Part shown: positions 15,261-23,910 of the stretch, piece after piece
How positions within the stretch are numbered: position 1 is the stretch's first letter
Layout: every line of letters starts with the position of its first letter
DNA from: Eutrophocola sp964503965
GTDB taxonomy: Bacteria > Pseudomonadota > Gammaproteobacteria > Pseudomonadales > Pseudohongiellaceae
Assembly (NCBI GenBank): GCA_964503965.1
Contig: CAZDCK010000016.1
Coordinates: 1-64,000, forward strand
Reading direction: 5' to 3'
Length of the DNA stretch: 64,000 nt
Notes under the pieces: model-generated
What the model was told of the DNA's origin: nothing
Databases searched by the model: none
The model's input: only the letters and a program-made list of their open reading frames with translations
Translations under genes and position numbers: made by a program

Positions 15261-18005
15261 CTAATGGGCTGTATGCCAGTTCGGCCCTGACCCGATATCC
15301 ACAACCAGAGGCACATTCAGAGACGCTGCCGACACCATCCGGAATTTCACCCCCTCTGAAAGCAGGTCCAGATCCTGTTCAGCCACCTCGAATACCAGTT
15401 CATCATGAACCTGCATAATCATGGTTGCATCCAGATTGGCCACTCCCAGCCAGTGGTCAATGTCCACCATGGCCTGCTTGATGATATCGGCTGCTGTCCC
15501 CTGCATGGGGGCATTGATCGCAGTACGTTCAGCCGCTTTTCTGAGCATGCCATTGCTGGCCTTGATGTCTGGTAGATACAGACGGCGACCAAATAACGTT
15601 TCCACGTATCCCTGTTCACTGGCGAGCATGCGTGTTTCATCCATATATTGCCTGACACCGGGATAACGCTGGAAATAGCGCTCAACATATTCCTGGGCTT
15701 CAGCCCGGCCAATTCCAAGCTGCTTGGCCAACCCAAAAGCTGACATGCCATAAATCAATCCGAAGTTAATGGCCTTGGCACTTCGACGCTGCTCGTGTTC
15801 AACCTTGTCCAGGGCCACTGAGAAAATTTCACTGGCGGTAGCCTGATGGACATCAAGACCATCCCTGAAGGCATTACACAAACCTTCATCGCCGGAAAGG
15901 TGCGCCATGATACGCAATTCCACCTGGGAGTAGTCGGCCGCCATCAAGACTTTACCTGGACTGGCTACAAAGGCCTGCCGCACCTTTCGGCCTTCCTCGG
16001 TCCTGATAGGGATATTCTGCAGGTTGGGCTCGGTGGAAGAGAGTCTGCCCGTAGCCGCGATAGCCTGCTGGAATGTGCTGTGTACCCGGCCTGTAGCAGG
16101 ATTGATATCCTGCGGCAGCTTGTCTGTATAAGTGGATTTGAGTTTACTCAGCCCGCGATGTTCGAGAATGACTTTGGGCAAGGGATATTCCAGGGCCAGT
16201 TCCTGCAATACGGGCTCTGCCGTTGAAGGCTGGCCCTTGGCAGTCTTGCTGATTACGGGATATTCCAGCTTTTCATAAAAAATCTGCTGAAGCTGTTTTG
16301 GTGAGCCCAGATTGAACTCTTCACCTGCCAGGGAATAGGCTTCCTTTTCCAGGGCATCCAGCCTGATCGTAATTTCTTCACTTTGCTTGGACAACGTCGC
16401 TGTATCAAGACTGACGCCTGCGGCTTCCATGTCCGTGAGTACCGGTAATAGCGAAATTTCAAAATAACGATAAACATCTGCAAGACTGCCGGTATCCTCC
16501 AGTTTTTTCCCAAGCACCTGGTGCAGCCGAAAACAGAAATCTGCGTTTTCTGCTGACCACTGTGCGGCCTTGTCGATCTCCAGGTCGGCATAGTCAATCC
16601 TGTTCCGCCCCTTACCGAGCAGCTCGTCCCGGGAGGCCTTGTCCAGCTCGAGATACATCGAGACAATCCGGTCCAGGGTATGTTTATGCGCTACTGAATT
16701 AACGACATAGGACTGGAGCATGATATCGAAGCGTCGCCCCTTAAGAGCGATGTCTACATTGCCCAGAACATGAGACGCGGTCTTTAGATCATGGCCAATC
16801 TTGAACACATGCTTGTCCTCAAGCACCGGCTTGAGCATTGTTATGGCTGTTTCCACCGGGAGTTGCGGGGCATTTTCAAGCCCGGTATGGCGCAGCGGAA
16901 GATAGGCCGACACACCAGGCTCGCTACACAGCGAAAACCCTATAATTTCAGCCCCCTTGTAGTGACCGCCCTGGGTTTCAATACTGATCGCCAGTTTCCC
17001 GGCTGCTTTCGCCTTTTCCAGGACGTTTTTCAGGGAAATCTCGTCGAGAATGATGCTGTAGGCCAGCTCTTCTGGTGCCTGAAACTCTTCTTCTGTCTCA
17101 TCACCATTGCCCGCATTATCCAGGCCCGGAATATCCGCCGCTTCCACACCTTCATTTTCCAGTTCCTTGACCCAGCTTCTGAATTCAAGGAGTTTGTACA
17201 GCGCAAGCAGTTCTGCGTTTTCCGGCTCCTTGTGAACAAGGTCCTTCGGGCCAAATTCCAGCTCGACATCCAGCTTGATCGTTGCAAGCTCTCTGGACAA
17301 CTTTGCCATTTCAATGTTGTCTCGCAACTTTTCACCGATCTTTCCCTTGATTTCACCTGCATGAGCGATGAGCTCATCCAGGGAGCCATACTGATCAAGC
17401 CATTTGACTGCGGTCTTGGGCCCCACACCGGTAACACCGGGAATGTTATCGGACTTGTCACCCATCAAGGCCAGGTAATCAATGATTTTTTCCGGCGGCA
17501 AGCCAAACTTGCTTTTGACTCCCTCGATATCCAGTGTTTCGTTGGTCATCGTATTGAGCAAGGTCACATGTTCATTCACCAGTTGAGCCAGATCCTTGTC
17601 ACCGGTAGATATGAGGGTAGGTATGTTCTGCTCCCAGGCCTGCCGGGCAAGTGTGCCGATTACGTCATCGGCTTCAACGCCTTCTATGGCAAGAAGGGGC
17701 AATCCCATCGCTTTGATAATCTGGTGAATCGGCTCAATCTGGGAACGAAGGTCATCAGGCATGGGGGGCCTGTGAGCCTTGTAGTCTGCAAACATGTCAT
17801 TGCGGAAGGTCTTGCCCTTCGCATCAAAGATAACGGCAACATGGCTATCAGGGTACGCATTGATCAGGCTTCTGATCATATTGATTACCCCTTTCACGGC
17901 GCCAGTTGGTTGCCCTTTACTGGAAGTCAGTGGAGGCAGTGCATGGAACGCCCTGAATAGATAGGAGGAACCATCTACGAGCACCAGGGGATTTTTCTCA
18001 GCCAT
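15261..18005 (-). CDS. polA: DNA polymerase I with degenerate proofreading domain
   Basis: Repair and Okazaki-fragment polymerase, 914 aa. The 5' nuclease domain (residues 1-290, VDGSSYLFRAFHALPP, GDKSDNIPGVTGVGPKTA) and polymerase domain (AADYSQVELRIMAHLSGDE, MQVHDELVFEV) look intact. The 3'-5' exonuclease domain (about 325-515) aligns with E. coli PolI at a constant offset of 14 residues, yet Asp355 is Ser341, Asp424 is Ala410, Asp501 is Asn487 and Tyr497 is Trp483; only Glu357 (Glu343) remains. Proofreading is therefore probably lost, as in Thermus and Bacillus PolI. polA lies 24 bp after znuA on the same strand and may be partly co-transcribed. Confidence 0.95.
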   Translation of the reverse strand: MAEKNPLVLVDGSSYLFRAFHALPPLTSSKGQPTGAVKGVINMIRSLINAYPDSHVAVIFDAKGKTFRNDMFADYKAHRPPMPDDLRSQIEPIHQIIKAMGLPLLAIEGVEADDVIGTLARQAWEQNIPTLISTGDKDLAQLVNEHVTLLNTMTNETLDIEGVKSKFGLPPEKIIDYLALMGDKSDNIPGVTGVGPKTAVKWLDQYGSLDELIAHAGEIKGKIGEKLRDNIEMAKLSRELATIKLDVELEFGPKDLVHKEPENAELLALYKLLEFRSWVKELENEGVEAADIPGLDNAGNGDETEEEFQAPEELAYSIILDEISLKNVLEKAKAAGKLAISIETQGGHYKGAEIIGFSLCSEPGVSAYLPLRHTGLENAPQLPVETAITMLKPVLEDKHVFKIGHDLKTASHVLGNVDIALKGRRFDIMLQSYVVNSVAHKHTLDRIVSMYLELDKASRDELLGKGRNRIDYADLEIDKAAQWSAENADFCFRLHQVLGKKLEDTGSLADVYRYFEISLLPVLTDMEAAGVSLDTATLSKQSEEITIRLDALEKEAYSLAGEEFNLGSPKQLQQIFYEKLEYPVISKTAKGQPSTAEPVLQELALEYPLPKVILEHRGLSKLKSTYTDKLPQDINPATGRVHSTFQQAIAATGRLSSTEPNLQNIPIRTEEGRKVRQAFVASPGKVLMAADYSQVELRIMAHLSGDEGLCNAFRDGLDVHQATASEIFSVALDKVEHEQRRSAKAINFGLIYGMSAFGLAKQLGIGRAEAQEYVERYFQRYPGVRQYMDETRMLASEQGYVETLFGRRLYLPDIKASNGMLRKAAERTAINAPMQGTAADIIKQAMVDIDHWLGVANLDATMIMQVHDELVFEVAEQDLDLLSEGVKFRMVSAASLNVPLVVDIGSGPNWHTAH

Positions 18006-18029
18006 CGGTTTTTCCGTATCTCTTGTTAT

Positions 18030-18890
18030 TCAGTTCAGGCAGGTGTTGAAAGCCACTGCCACGTCTTCCAAGAACCTGAAATAGGCTTCTTTGCCAGCAC
18101 CGGCATTAATTGCCAGGATGTCGATATCTACAAATTGAATATCTTTTCTGTCCAGCTGGTTTGCCAGCTGCCGGGTATTGACTGACGGCCCTGCGAGGAT
18201 ACAGTTTACGTCGTTTTCCTCAAGAATGGATTTGACGGACAGGATATGACGGATTCCCGGACTAACTTCTTCATTGTTGGTAAAACTGGCGGCATGCTCC
18301 AACCCAAACTGCTTTTCAAAATATTGGTAACCGTTATGGTAGATCGCATAGGCGTGACCATCACCGTGACTGACCAGCTCCCCTATCCTGTTCTCCAGTA
18401 CATCTAAACCTTTCAGAAATTCATCGAGATTACTTGTGTAACGGCCACTGTTTCCACCATCGATTTCCGATAGGACATTGGCCAGTTCAACCGCAATGGC
18501 GGCCGTATTTCGTGTATCCAGCCACACATGGGGGTCGGTCCTGTTGCCTGATACCTGAATGGTGACACCGTTTATGTCCAGAGCGGCAATCACCCTGGCG
18601 TCTATCTCGCCAATGACTTTTTCCAGGCCCGTTTCCAGCTCAGTACCAACCCAGAACAGTATGTCTGCATTATCCAGGGTCCTTCTTTGTGATGGTCGCA
18701 GGGAGGGATGATGGGGATCCTGAGTCTGGTCGAAGAGAGAGGCTGGCTCAGAGACACCATCAGTAACGGCCATGGCAATCAATTGTAACGGCCGTATGGT
18801 CGCTACAACATCCGGCTGGGCATTTAGACTTGTTATCCCGGTCAACAGAAAGATCAGGGCAGTACAAATTTTTGCAATAAATGAACGCAT
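18030..18890 (-). CDS. znuA: Zinc ABC transporter substrate-binding protein ZnuA
   Basis: Periplasmic zinc-binding lipocalin-unrelated cluster A-I receptor, 286 aa. I take the ATG at 18890, which opens a clean signal peptide (FIAKICTALIFLLTGITSLN then AQP); the frame continues 48 codons upstream without sense. Ligand histidines are visible in DPHHP, DPHVWLD and the HAYAIYHNGYQYFE region, and the C-terminal aspartate in VDIDILA. The His-rich loop is short (HGDGHAYAIYH). The gene diverges from znuCB across a 179-bp gap with a candidate Zur site. Confidence 0.92.
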   Translation of the reverse strand: MRSFIAKICTALIFLLTGITSLNAQPDVVATIRPLQLIAMAVTDGVSEPASLFDQTQDPHHPSLRPSQRRTLDNADILFWVGTELETGLEKVIGEIDARVIAALDINGVTIQVSGNRTDPHVWLDTRNTAAIAVELANVLSEIDGGNSGRYTSNLDEFLKGLDVLENRIGELVSHGDGHAYAIYHNGYQYFEKQFGLEHAASFTNNEEVSPGIRHILSVKSILEENDVNCILAGPSVNTRQLANQLDRKDIQFVDIDILAINAGAGKEAYFRFLEDVAVAFNTCLN

Positions 18891-18948
18891 CAAACAGATA
18901 TTCAGCAACGTAGAAAACGGTTCCCCGGCAAGCCGGGATTCAAGAAAG

Positions 18949-18965
18949 GTGCTATGATATATCAC
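18949..18965. promoter_or_regulatory. Candidate Zur operator
   Basis: The 17-bp imperfect palindrome GTGCTATGATATATCAC (12 of 17 positions symmetric) lies in the divergent znuA/znuCB gap. Zur boxes in gammaproteobacteria are AT-rich palindromes of this kind, and the position would allow zinc-dependent repression of both units. No zur gene is present here, unlike in Pseudomonas. Confidence 0.4.
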
Positions 18966-19069
18966 TGACCTAAAATACCACAGGACTCTCCACATGCCGG
19001 TCTTCATCAGACTATTTTCAGCATCCTGCATCAAGGTAATCCCTGAATTCCTCCCTGGCTGTTGATCCC

Positions 19070-19831
19070 GTGGACGACAAACTCCTTATCAATGCCAGGG
19101 ATATATCCCTGCAAATAGACCAGCGGCATATTCTTCAGCATATTTCCCTGCAGATTGCCGAAAAACAGATCCTGACCCTGATCGGACCAAACGGCGCCGG
19201 TAAAACCTCACTGGTGAAGATTGTGCTGGGCCTTCTTCGTCCGTCAACTGGCAAAGTTGTGACGCGCAAGGGGCTTCGGGTCGGTTATATGCCCCAGCGA
19301 CTGCACATTGACCAAAGCATGCCCGTTTCCGTTGAACGGTTTCTGTCCCTTGCTGTCAATGTTAACCACGGCAAGATGGATTCCGCCCTGGAAGAAGTCG
19401 GTGCGACCAGTCTTAAAAACAGTCAGCTCCATTCCCTTTCCGGTGGAGAAATGCAGAGAGTGCTGCTTGCACGGGCTCTCATCCAGGATCCACAGCTGCT
19501 TGTCCTGGATGAACCGGCCCAGGGCGTGGATGTAAATGGTCAGGCAGAGCTGTATCGACTTATTACGGATATCCGCGATGAACATCACTGTGGCATTCTC
19601 CTGGTCTCCCACGACCTGCACCTGGTGATGTCTGCCACCGATGAAGTAATCTGTCTGAACCAGCATGTTTGCTGTCATGGTCACCCTGAACAGGTAAGTA
19701 ATGACCCTGCCTATCTTGAACTATTCGGTAAAAGGGATGCAGAAACACTTGCCGTCTATACACATCATCACAATCACAGTCATGACCTGGCCGGGGATAT
19801 TGTTAAAGGCCAGCAAGGGCAATCCGACTGA
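19070..19831 (+). CDS. znuC: Zinc ABC transporter ATP-binding protein ZnuC
   Basis: ATPase of 253 aa for zinc import. Walker A is GPNGAGKTS, the signature LSGGEMQRVLLARAL and Walker B LLVLDEPAQGVD. The start is a GTG at 19070. The C-terminus carries a histidine-rich tail (HHHNHSH) that may sense or buffer zinc; this is common in ZnuC proteins. The stop overlaps the znuB start (TGATG), so the two are translationally coupled. Confidence 0.95.
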   Translation: MDDKLLINARDISLQIDQRHILQHISLQIAEKQILTLIGPNGAGKTSLVKIVLGLLRPSTGKVVTRKGLRVGYMPQRLHIDQSMPVSVERFLSLAVNVNHGKMDSALEEVGATSLKNSQLHSLSGGEMQRVLLARALIQDPQLLVLDEPAQGVDVNGQAELYRLITDIRDEHHCGILLVSHDLHLVMSATDEVICLNQHVCCHGHPEQVSNDPAYLELFGKRDAETLAVYTHHHNHSHDLAGDIVKGQQGQSD

Positions 19832-20619
19832 TGGGTGACTTTATAGCACGCGCGCTAATGGCCGGACTTATGGTTGCAATAATTGCCGGTCCCCTTGGCT
19901 GTTTTGTTGTATGGCGCCGGATGTCTTATTTTGGGGATACTCTTGCACACTCGGCGCTATTTGGTATAGCGCTGGGTCTCGTAATGGATATCAACCTCGA
20001 GCTGGCCGTATTACTGGCTTGTATAGTGCTTGCATTTGCGCTTGTGCTGATGGAAAACCGTCGGGATCTTTCCACTGATACCATCCTTGGCATACTGGCA
20101 CATAGCTCACTTGCCCTGGGTCTTGTCATCATCAGTTTTACCGATAATCAGGTAAACCTGATGGCCTATTTGTTTGGTGACCTGCTCACTGTATCCACAC
20201 AAAACCTGGTCTGGATAGGCACAGCAACCATTGTCGTGCTAGGGCTTTTATTCATAAACTGGAATAAGCTTTTAACGATTACCCTGCATGCCGAGCTAGC
20301 CCAGGTTGAAGGGCTTAACATCATGCGGATTCGTCTGTTGCTGATGTTGCTGATTGCCCTGATTGTTGCAGCATCCATGAAAGTCGTTGGTGTTCTGCTG
20401 ATCACTTCACTGCTGATCATTCCCCCCGCCTGTGCCAGGGGCTTTTCCAATACGCCTGAAAAAATGGCGATACTGTCAGCAATTACCGGCTGCATTGCTG
20501 TTTGTGGAGGGCTGGCAGGTTCATGGTTCTGGGATACACCGACTGGACCCAGTGTTGTAGTGACCGCAAGTATGCTGTTTATTGTGAGCAGGCTGATCAG
20601 CGGCCAGGAATCAACCTGA
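19831..20619 (+). CDS. znuB: Zinc ABC transporter permease ZnuB
   Basis: Inner-membrane permease of 262 aa with about eight hydrophobic segments (for example ALMAGLMVAIIAGPLGCFVV and IRLLLMLLIALIVAASMKVV). GPLGCFVVWRRMSYFGDTLAHSALFG is the conserved start of ABC-3 family metal permeases. It forms the zinc channel with ZnuC and receives zinc from ZnuA. It ends 5 bp before the convergent SCO1-like gene. Confidence 0.94.
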   Translation: MGDFIARALMAGLMVAIIAGPLGCFVVWRRMSYFGDTLAHSALFGIALGLVMDINLELAVLLACIVLAFALVLMENRRDLSTDTILGILAHSSLALGLVIISFTDNQVNLMAYLFGDLLTVSTQNLVWIGTATIVVLGLLFINWNKLLTITLHAELAQVEGLNIMRIRLLLMLLIALIVAASMKVVGVLLITSLLIIPPACARGFSNTPEKMAILSAITGCIAVCGGLAGSWFWDTPTGPSVVVTASMLFIVSRLISGQEST

Positions 20620-20624
20620 CTGGA

Positions 20625-21269
20625 TCAGTACCCGAAATAGGTTTTTACCCGGCGAAAGTTGTCGAGCATGTTTTCAGGCTGGTAAGGCGCTTTGAAGAAT
20701 CCCACGTTATTTCCCTGTGGATCAAAGAGCATGATTTCGCCATTGTGATTCACCAGGTAGTTCTCATCATCAATGCGAGTGTAGCTGAAGGAAATATTGA
20801 CCTGTTTTGTCAGACTTAACACTTGAGCATATTCACCGGTGGCCCCAATGAAACCCGGATTGAAATATGTCACATAGTCTTTCATTTTTGGTAGGGTGTC
20901 GCGCTCCGGATCCACGCTGATCATGACAACCCTGACATCGACAGATTCCCCGACCCGTTCAAGCAAGTCATGAAATTGCTTCAGGCTGGCCATGGTTAAC
21001 GGACAAATATCCGGGCAGTAGGTATAGCCAAAAAATACCATGCTCCAGTGCCCACCTAATGACTGGTTGGTAAACGCGTTTTGATTGTGATCCTGGAGCT
21101 CGAATGGATTTAGTGTGATGGGGTTGTCATAAAGAAAAAAACCATCATTTCGAAGGGATTCAGGGGTGACCTTTTCCCCACCCAGAAGCAGGTAAAGCAA
21201 TACTGATCCGGAAAGCACTGAAACGCCGGCGAATAGCAGGATGAATAATTTGAGGGAGAACTTTTCCAC
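20625..21269 (-). CDS. SCO1/SenC copper chaperone for cytochrome c oxidase
   Basis: Membrane-anchored thioredoxin-fold protein, 214 aa. One N-terminal helix (LFILLFAGVSVLSGSVLLYLLL) anchors it facing the periplasm. The copper site CPDIC and the distal histidine in YLVNHNGEIML are both present. The family delivers copper to the CuA centre of COX subunit II. It is the last gene of a minus-strand unit with the haem O and haem A synthases, the usual tail of an aa3-type oxidase cluster, yet the oxidase subunit genes themselves are not in this window. Confidence 0.93.
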   Translation of the reverse strand: MEKFSLKLFILLFAGVSVLSGSVLLYLLLGGEKVTPESLRNDGFFLYDNPITLNPFELQDHNQNAFTNQSLGGHWSMVFFGYTYCPDICPLTMASLKQFHDLLERVGESVDVRVVMISVDPERDTLPKMKDYVTYFNPGFIGATGEYAQVLSLTKQVNISFSYTRIDDENYLVNHNGEIMLFDPQGNNVGFFKAPYQPENMLDNFRRVKTYFGY

Positions 21270-21312
21270 GGCTTTACTGCCTGTTTGTCGTCTCAGCGAC
21301 TTCGGCCAAGCG

Positions 21313-22215
21313 TTAAATGTAATGATCTATCAGTAATGCGATAAACAGCGCAATCAGGTAGACGATGGAATAACGGAAAGTAGTCAGTGCTGCACGGGGA
21401 TTTTCTGTCAGCAAAAGTTGCAGGGAATAAAACATGAACCCACCACCGAGAAGCACAGCAGAGACAAGGTAAACCAGGCCGCTCATACCCGTCAGGTAAG
21501 GTAGGATGGTCACCAGGCACATAATAATGGTGTAAAGCAATGTATGCAGTTTGGTCAGCGGATCTCCATGAGTCACTGGCAGCATGGGAATATCTGTCTT
21601 GGCGTAATCCGTTTTACGGTGAATCGCTAACGGCCAGAAATGTGGCGGCGTCCAGGCAAAAATAATCAGCACCAGCAAAAGGCCGTTCGCATCCACCGTG
21701 CCGGTAACAGCTGTCCAGCCAAGCAGTGGTGGCATCGCTCCCGAAAGTCCACCAATAACTATATTCTGTGGTGTCGCTCTTTTCAGGAATCCCGTATAGA
21801 TAATGGCATACCCAACAAAGGAAGCCAGGGTTAGCCAGGCACAAAGCGGATTCACCAGGAAGAGCAGTATGGCCATGCCCGCGATACAAATAGCCAGTGC
21901 AAACAGCAGGGCTTGTGTCGGGGATACCTTACCCTGTGGTATCGGCCGCTTGATCGTCCGCTGCATGATGGTATCCACCCGGTGATCAATAAGGTGATTT
22001 ACCACGGCACCAGCACTGGCCACCAGGGCAATTCCCAGGTTTCCCCAGATCAGGGCATTCATGGGCACCATTCCCGGGACAGCCAGAAACATACCCACGA
22101 GTGATGTCAGTATCATCATCATGACGACGCGCGGCTTGCACATTTCGTAATAGTCGCGCCAGCCGGCGGCCTTGTAGACCTGCTTGTTCTGTTCCTGGAA
22201 AGTGGTTTGAGTCAT
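21313..22215 (-). CDS. ctaB: Protohaem IX farnesyltransferase (haem O synthase)
   Basis: UbiA-family prenyltransferase of 300 aa that adds a farnesyl group to haem b to form haem O. The first aspartate-rich region is NHLIDHRVDTIMQRTIKRP, and the second is HRKTDYAKTDIPMLPVTHG. About nine membrane segments can be drawn. It lies 2 bp after haem A synthase, so the pathway steps are encoded in tandem. Also called cyoE. Confidence 0.94.
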   Translation of the reverse strand: MTQTTFQEQNKQVYKAAGWRDYYEMCKPRVVMMMILTSLVGMFLAVPGMVPMNALIWGNLGIALVASAGAVVNHLIDHRVDTIMQRTIKRPIPQGKVSPTQALLFALAICIAGMAILLFLVNPLCAWLTLASFVGYAIIYTGFLKRATPQNIVIGGLSGAMPPLLGWTAVTGTVDANGLLLVLIIFAWTPPHFWPLAIHRKTDYAKTDIPMLPVTHGDPLTKLHTLLYTIIMCLVTILPYLTGMSGLVYLVSAVLLGGGFMFYSLQLLLTENPRAALTTFRYSIVYLIALFIALLIDHYI

Positions 22216-22217
22216 AC

Positions 22218-23237
22218 CTAGAATGCCGAAACTCTGCTTAATCGGTAATTGACGTTGACGAGGGTGAGCAATAGTAAAGCACCCCCCGCATTATGTGCAA
22301 CTGCAACCCAGAGGGGCAGTGAGAAAATTACATTACTCAAACCAAGGCTGACCTGAATAATCAACAGGGCCAGCAAAATACTCGCTAGGTTGTTCATTTC
22401 CCTGCCACCGGCATTGCGAAAGAGCTTGAAGATGAGGAACCCAATGACAATCGTCACCAGCAGTGCGCCTATTCTGTGGGCCATATGAATGGCAACCCGG
22501 GATTGTCCATCCAGTTGTCCACCGAGATAGTTTGGACCAATTTCCTGGGTCACGTTGAAGCCATTGGCAAAATCCATATCCGGTATCCAGCTTCCCTGGC
22601 AGGTGGGCAAATCGGGACAGGCAAGTGCCGCGTAATTGGAGCTGGTCCAGCCACCCAGGCTTATCTGGCATATCAGTAATATGAGCGCTGTGGCTGCCAA
22701 TGGCTTAAGGCTGATCCATCGACGCAACGGAATATTGGGTTGAGGCCATGGCCTGTTATCCAGTCTGAGACTCAGCAACCATAACAGGCTCAGGGTGGTA
22801 AATCCTCCAAGCAAGTGGGTTGTGACCACCTGCGGCCAGAGTTTCAGCGTCACTGTCCACATACCAAACATACCCTGGGCAATGACAAGAAATAATAGAA
22901 AAAGGGGCAGCTTGAATGGCTGATCCGAATTGTGCCTGTTTCTCCAGGCAATCACATTAATGGCTATCACCAATAATCCGAGCGTTCCCGCGAAAAAGCG
23001 ATGAATCATCTCGGGCCAGGCCTTGTCTGCTTCAAATGGTGCATCCGGGTAAGCGGCTTCAGCCTGGGCTATTTCTTCCGGTGTATCCGGCACAGATATA
23101 AAGCCATAACAGCCAGGCCAATCAGGACACCCCAGCCCAGCGTCCTCCAGGCGGGTCCATGCACCGAGCACAACCACGCACATGGCAAAAAACGTGGCAA
23201 ATAGCACGAGTGAATATGAAGGCTTACCGCTTTTCAT
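22218..23237 (-). CDS. ctaA: Haem A synthase (COX15/CtaA)
   Basis: Eight-helix membrane enzyme, 339 aa, oxidising the methyl group of haem O to formyl to yield haem A. Conserved haem-ligand histidines lie in EMIHRFFAG, TTHLLGG, AIHMAHRIGA and VAHNAGGA. Cysteine pairs occur in CPDWPGC after the first helix and CPDLPTC in the second half. It is preceded after 7 bp by the COX2-like hairpin gene. The presence of this enzyme implies an aa3-type oxidase in the organism. Confidence 0.94.
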   Translation of the reverse strand: MKSGKPSYSLVLFATFFAMCVVVLGAWTRLEDAGLGCPDWPGCYGFISVPDTPEEIAQAEAAYPDAPFEADKAWPEMIHRFFAGTLGLLVIAINVIAWRNRHNSDQPFKLPLFLLFLVIAQGMFGMWTVTLKLWPQVVTTHLLGGFTTLSLLWLLSLRLDNRPWPQPNIPLRRWISLKPLAATALILLICQISLGGWTSSNYAALACPDLPTCQGSWIPDMDFANGFNVTQEIGPNYLGGQLDGQSRVAIHMAHRIGALLVTIVIGFLIFKLFRNAGGREMNNLASILLALLIIQVSLGLSNVIFSLPLWVAVAHNAGGALLLLTLVNVNYRLSRVSAF

Positions 23238-23244
23238 CAGTAGT

Positions 23245-23568
23245 TCAGTTCTTTTTCCGTTCGGGGGTGTTTTCCCGGGTAATTGTTGCTGTATAGGCCA
23301 GCATTTCTGCGCTTGAGGTCATCTCATATATTGCGCCGTAGTCATTTGCTCCACCCTGGTAAATCCGGGTGAGCAGCTTCGCCGCCGGTATTGTCATGGC
23401 AATAATGATAAGCAGTGGAATTACCGTCCAGGCGATTTCAGCTGCCGTACTCTTGTGAAAGGAGTCTTCCTGTTCCCTGGATTTCCTGTACACCACCAAC
23501 GACCAGATGATGATTGCATACACAATCGTACCGATTGCTACGCAAATCCAGAAAATCAACACATTCAT
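23245..23568 (-). CDS. Stand-alone COX2 transmembrane-domain protein, no CuA domain
   Basis: Small protein of 107 aa from the ATG at 23568 (the frame is open further upstream without a plausible start signal). It matches only the N-terminal part of cytochrome c oxidase subunit II: helix one (FWICVAIGTIVYAIIIWSLV), the loop VVYRKS with FHKSTAAEIAWTVIP, and helix two (LLIIIAMTIPAAKLL). After TRIYQGG it ends in a short unrelated tail, without the cupredoxin domain and its CuA ligands. It heads the ctaA-ctaB-SCO unit. It could be an assembly helper or the remnant of a deleted coxBAC cluster. Confidence 0.65.
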   Translation of the reverse strand: MNVLIFWICVAIGTIVYAIIIWSLVVYRKSREQEDSFHKSTAAEIAWTVIPLLIIIAMTIPAAKLLTRIYQGGANDYGAIYEMTSSAEMLAYTATITRENTPERKKN

Positions 23569-23910
23569 ATCGTTAGTCACAATAACCCTGTCATGTTGCC
23601 CATCTTTGTACGGGATACACCGCTTGTTCGATGAATCCTGCACCCTGTTTTTTTATGGGTGATGGCTTCCTGCACCCGGCAGAACTGCGCAGACCAACGC
23701 TATGGTTCCCATCCTGCAAGCCCCTTGGGCAACAGTCTCATCAGGTAGATACAGTCACAACAGACTCTGATTACGGGCTGCAAAATTGGGGCGCGCATTA
23801 TACCAGCAATTTTTTGCAATTTGCCATTTACTCTCCCTTGTTAAACAGGAAAATATGGAAAATAATCAACCATATACTCAAATTCACTCCGCTTCTCGAA
23901 GGAAGATGCC
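23569..23910. other. Divergent intergenic region before the COX2-like and carbonic anhydrase genes
   Basis: This 342-bp stretch has no convincing gene. It holds a minus-strand -10 element near 23797 and, towards the right, an AT-rich region followed by GAAGGAAG just before the carbonic anhydrase ATG (a good ribosome binding site). The leader of the minus-strand unit would be about 220 nt. Confidence 0.5.
23797..23825 (-). promoter_or_regulatory. Candidate promoter of the COX2-like/ctaA/ctaB/SCO unit
   Basis: Minus-strand TATAAT at 23797-23802 is followed by a GCGCGC discriminator, like that before cytochrome c4. The -35 (GGCAAA) is weak. It predicts a long untranslated leader. Confidence 0.35.

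Noticed and set aside
16791..17960. A 389-codon open frame on the plus strand opposite polA
   Set aside because: It lies entirely antisense to polA, has no recognisable domain and its composition follows from polA codon usage.
19035..19069. A longer N-terminus for znuA reaching to 19034
   Set aside because: The extension would remove the signal peptide from the N-terminus and cover the candidate Zur operator and divergent promoter.
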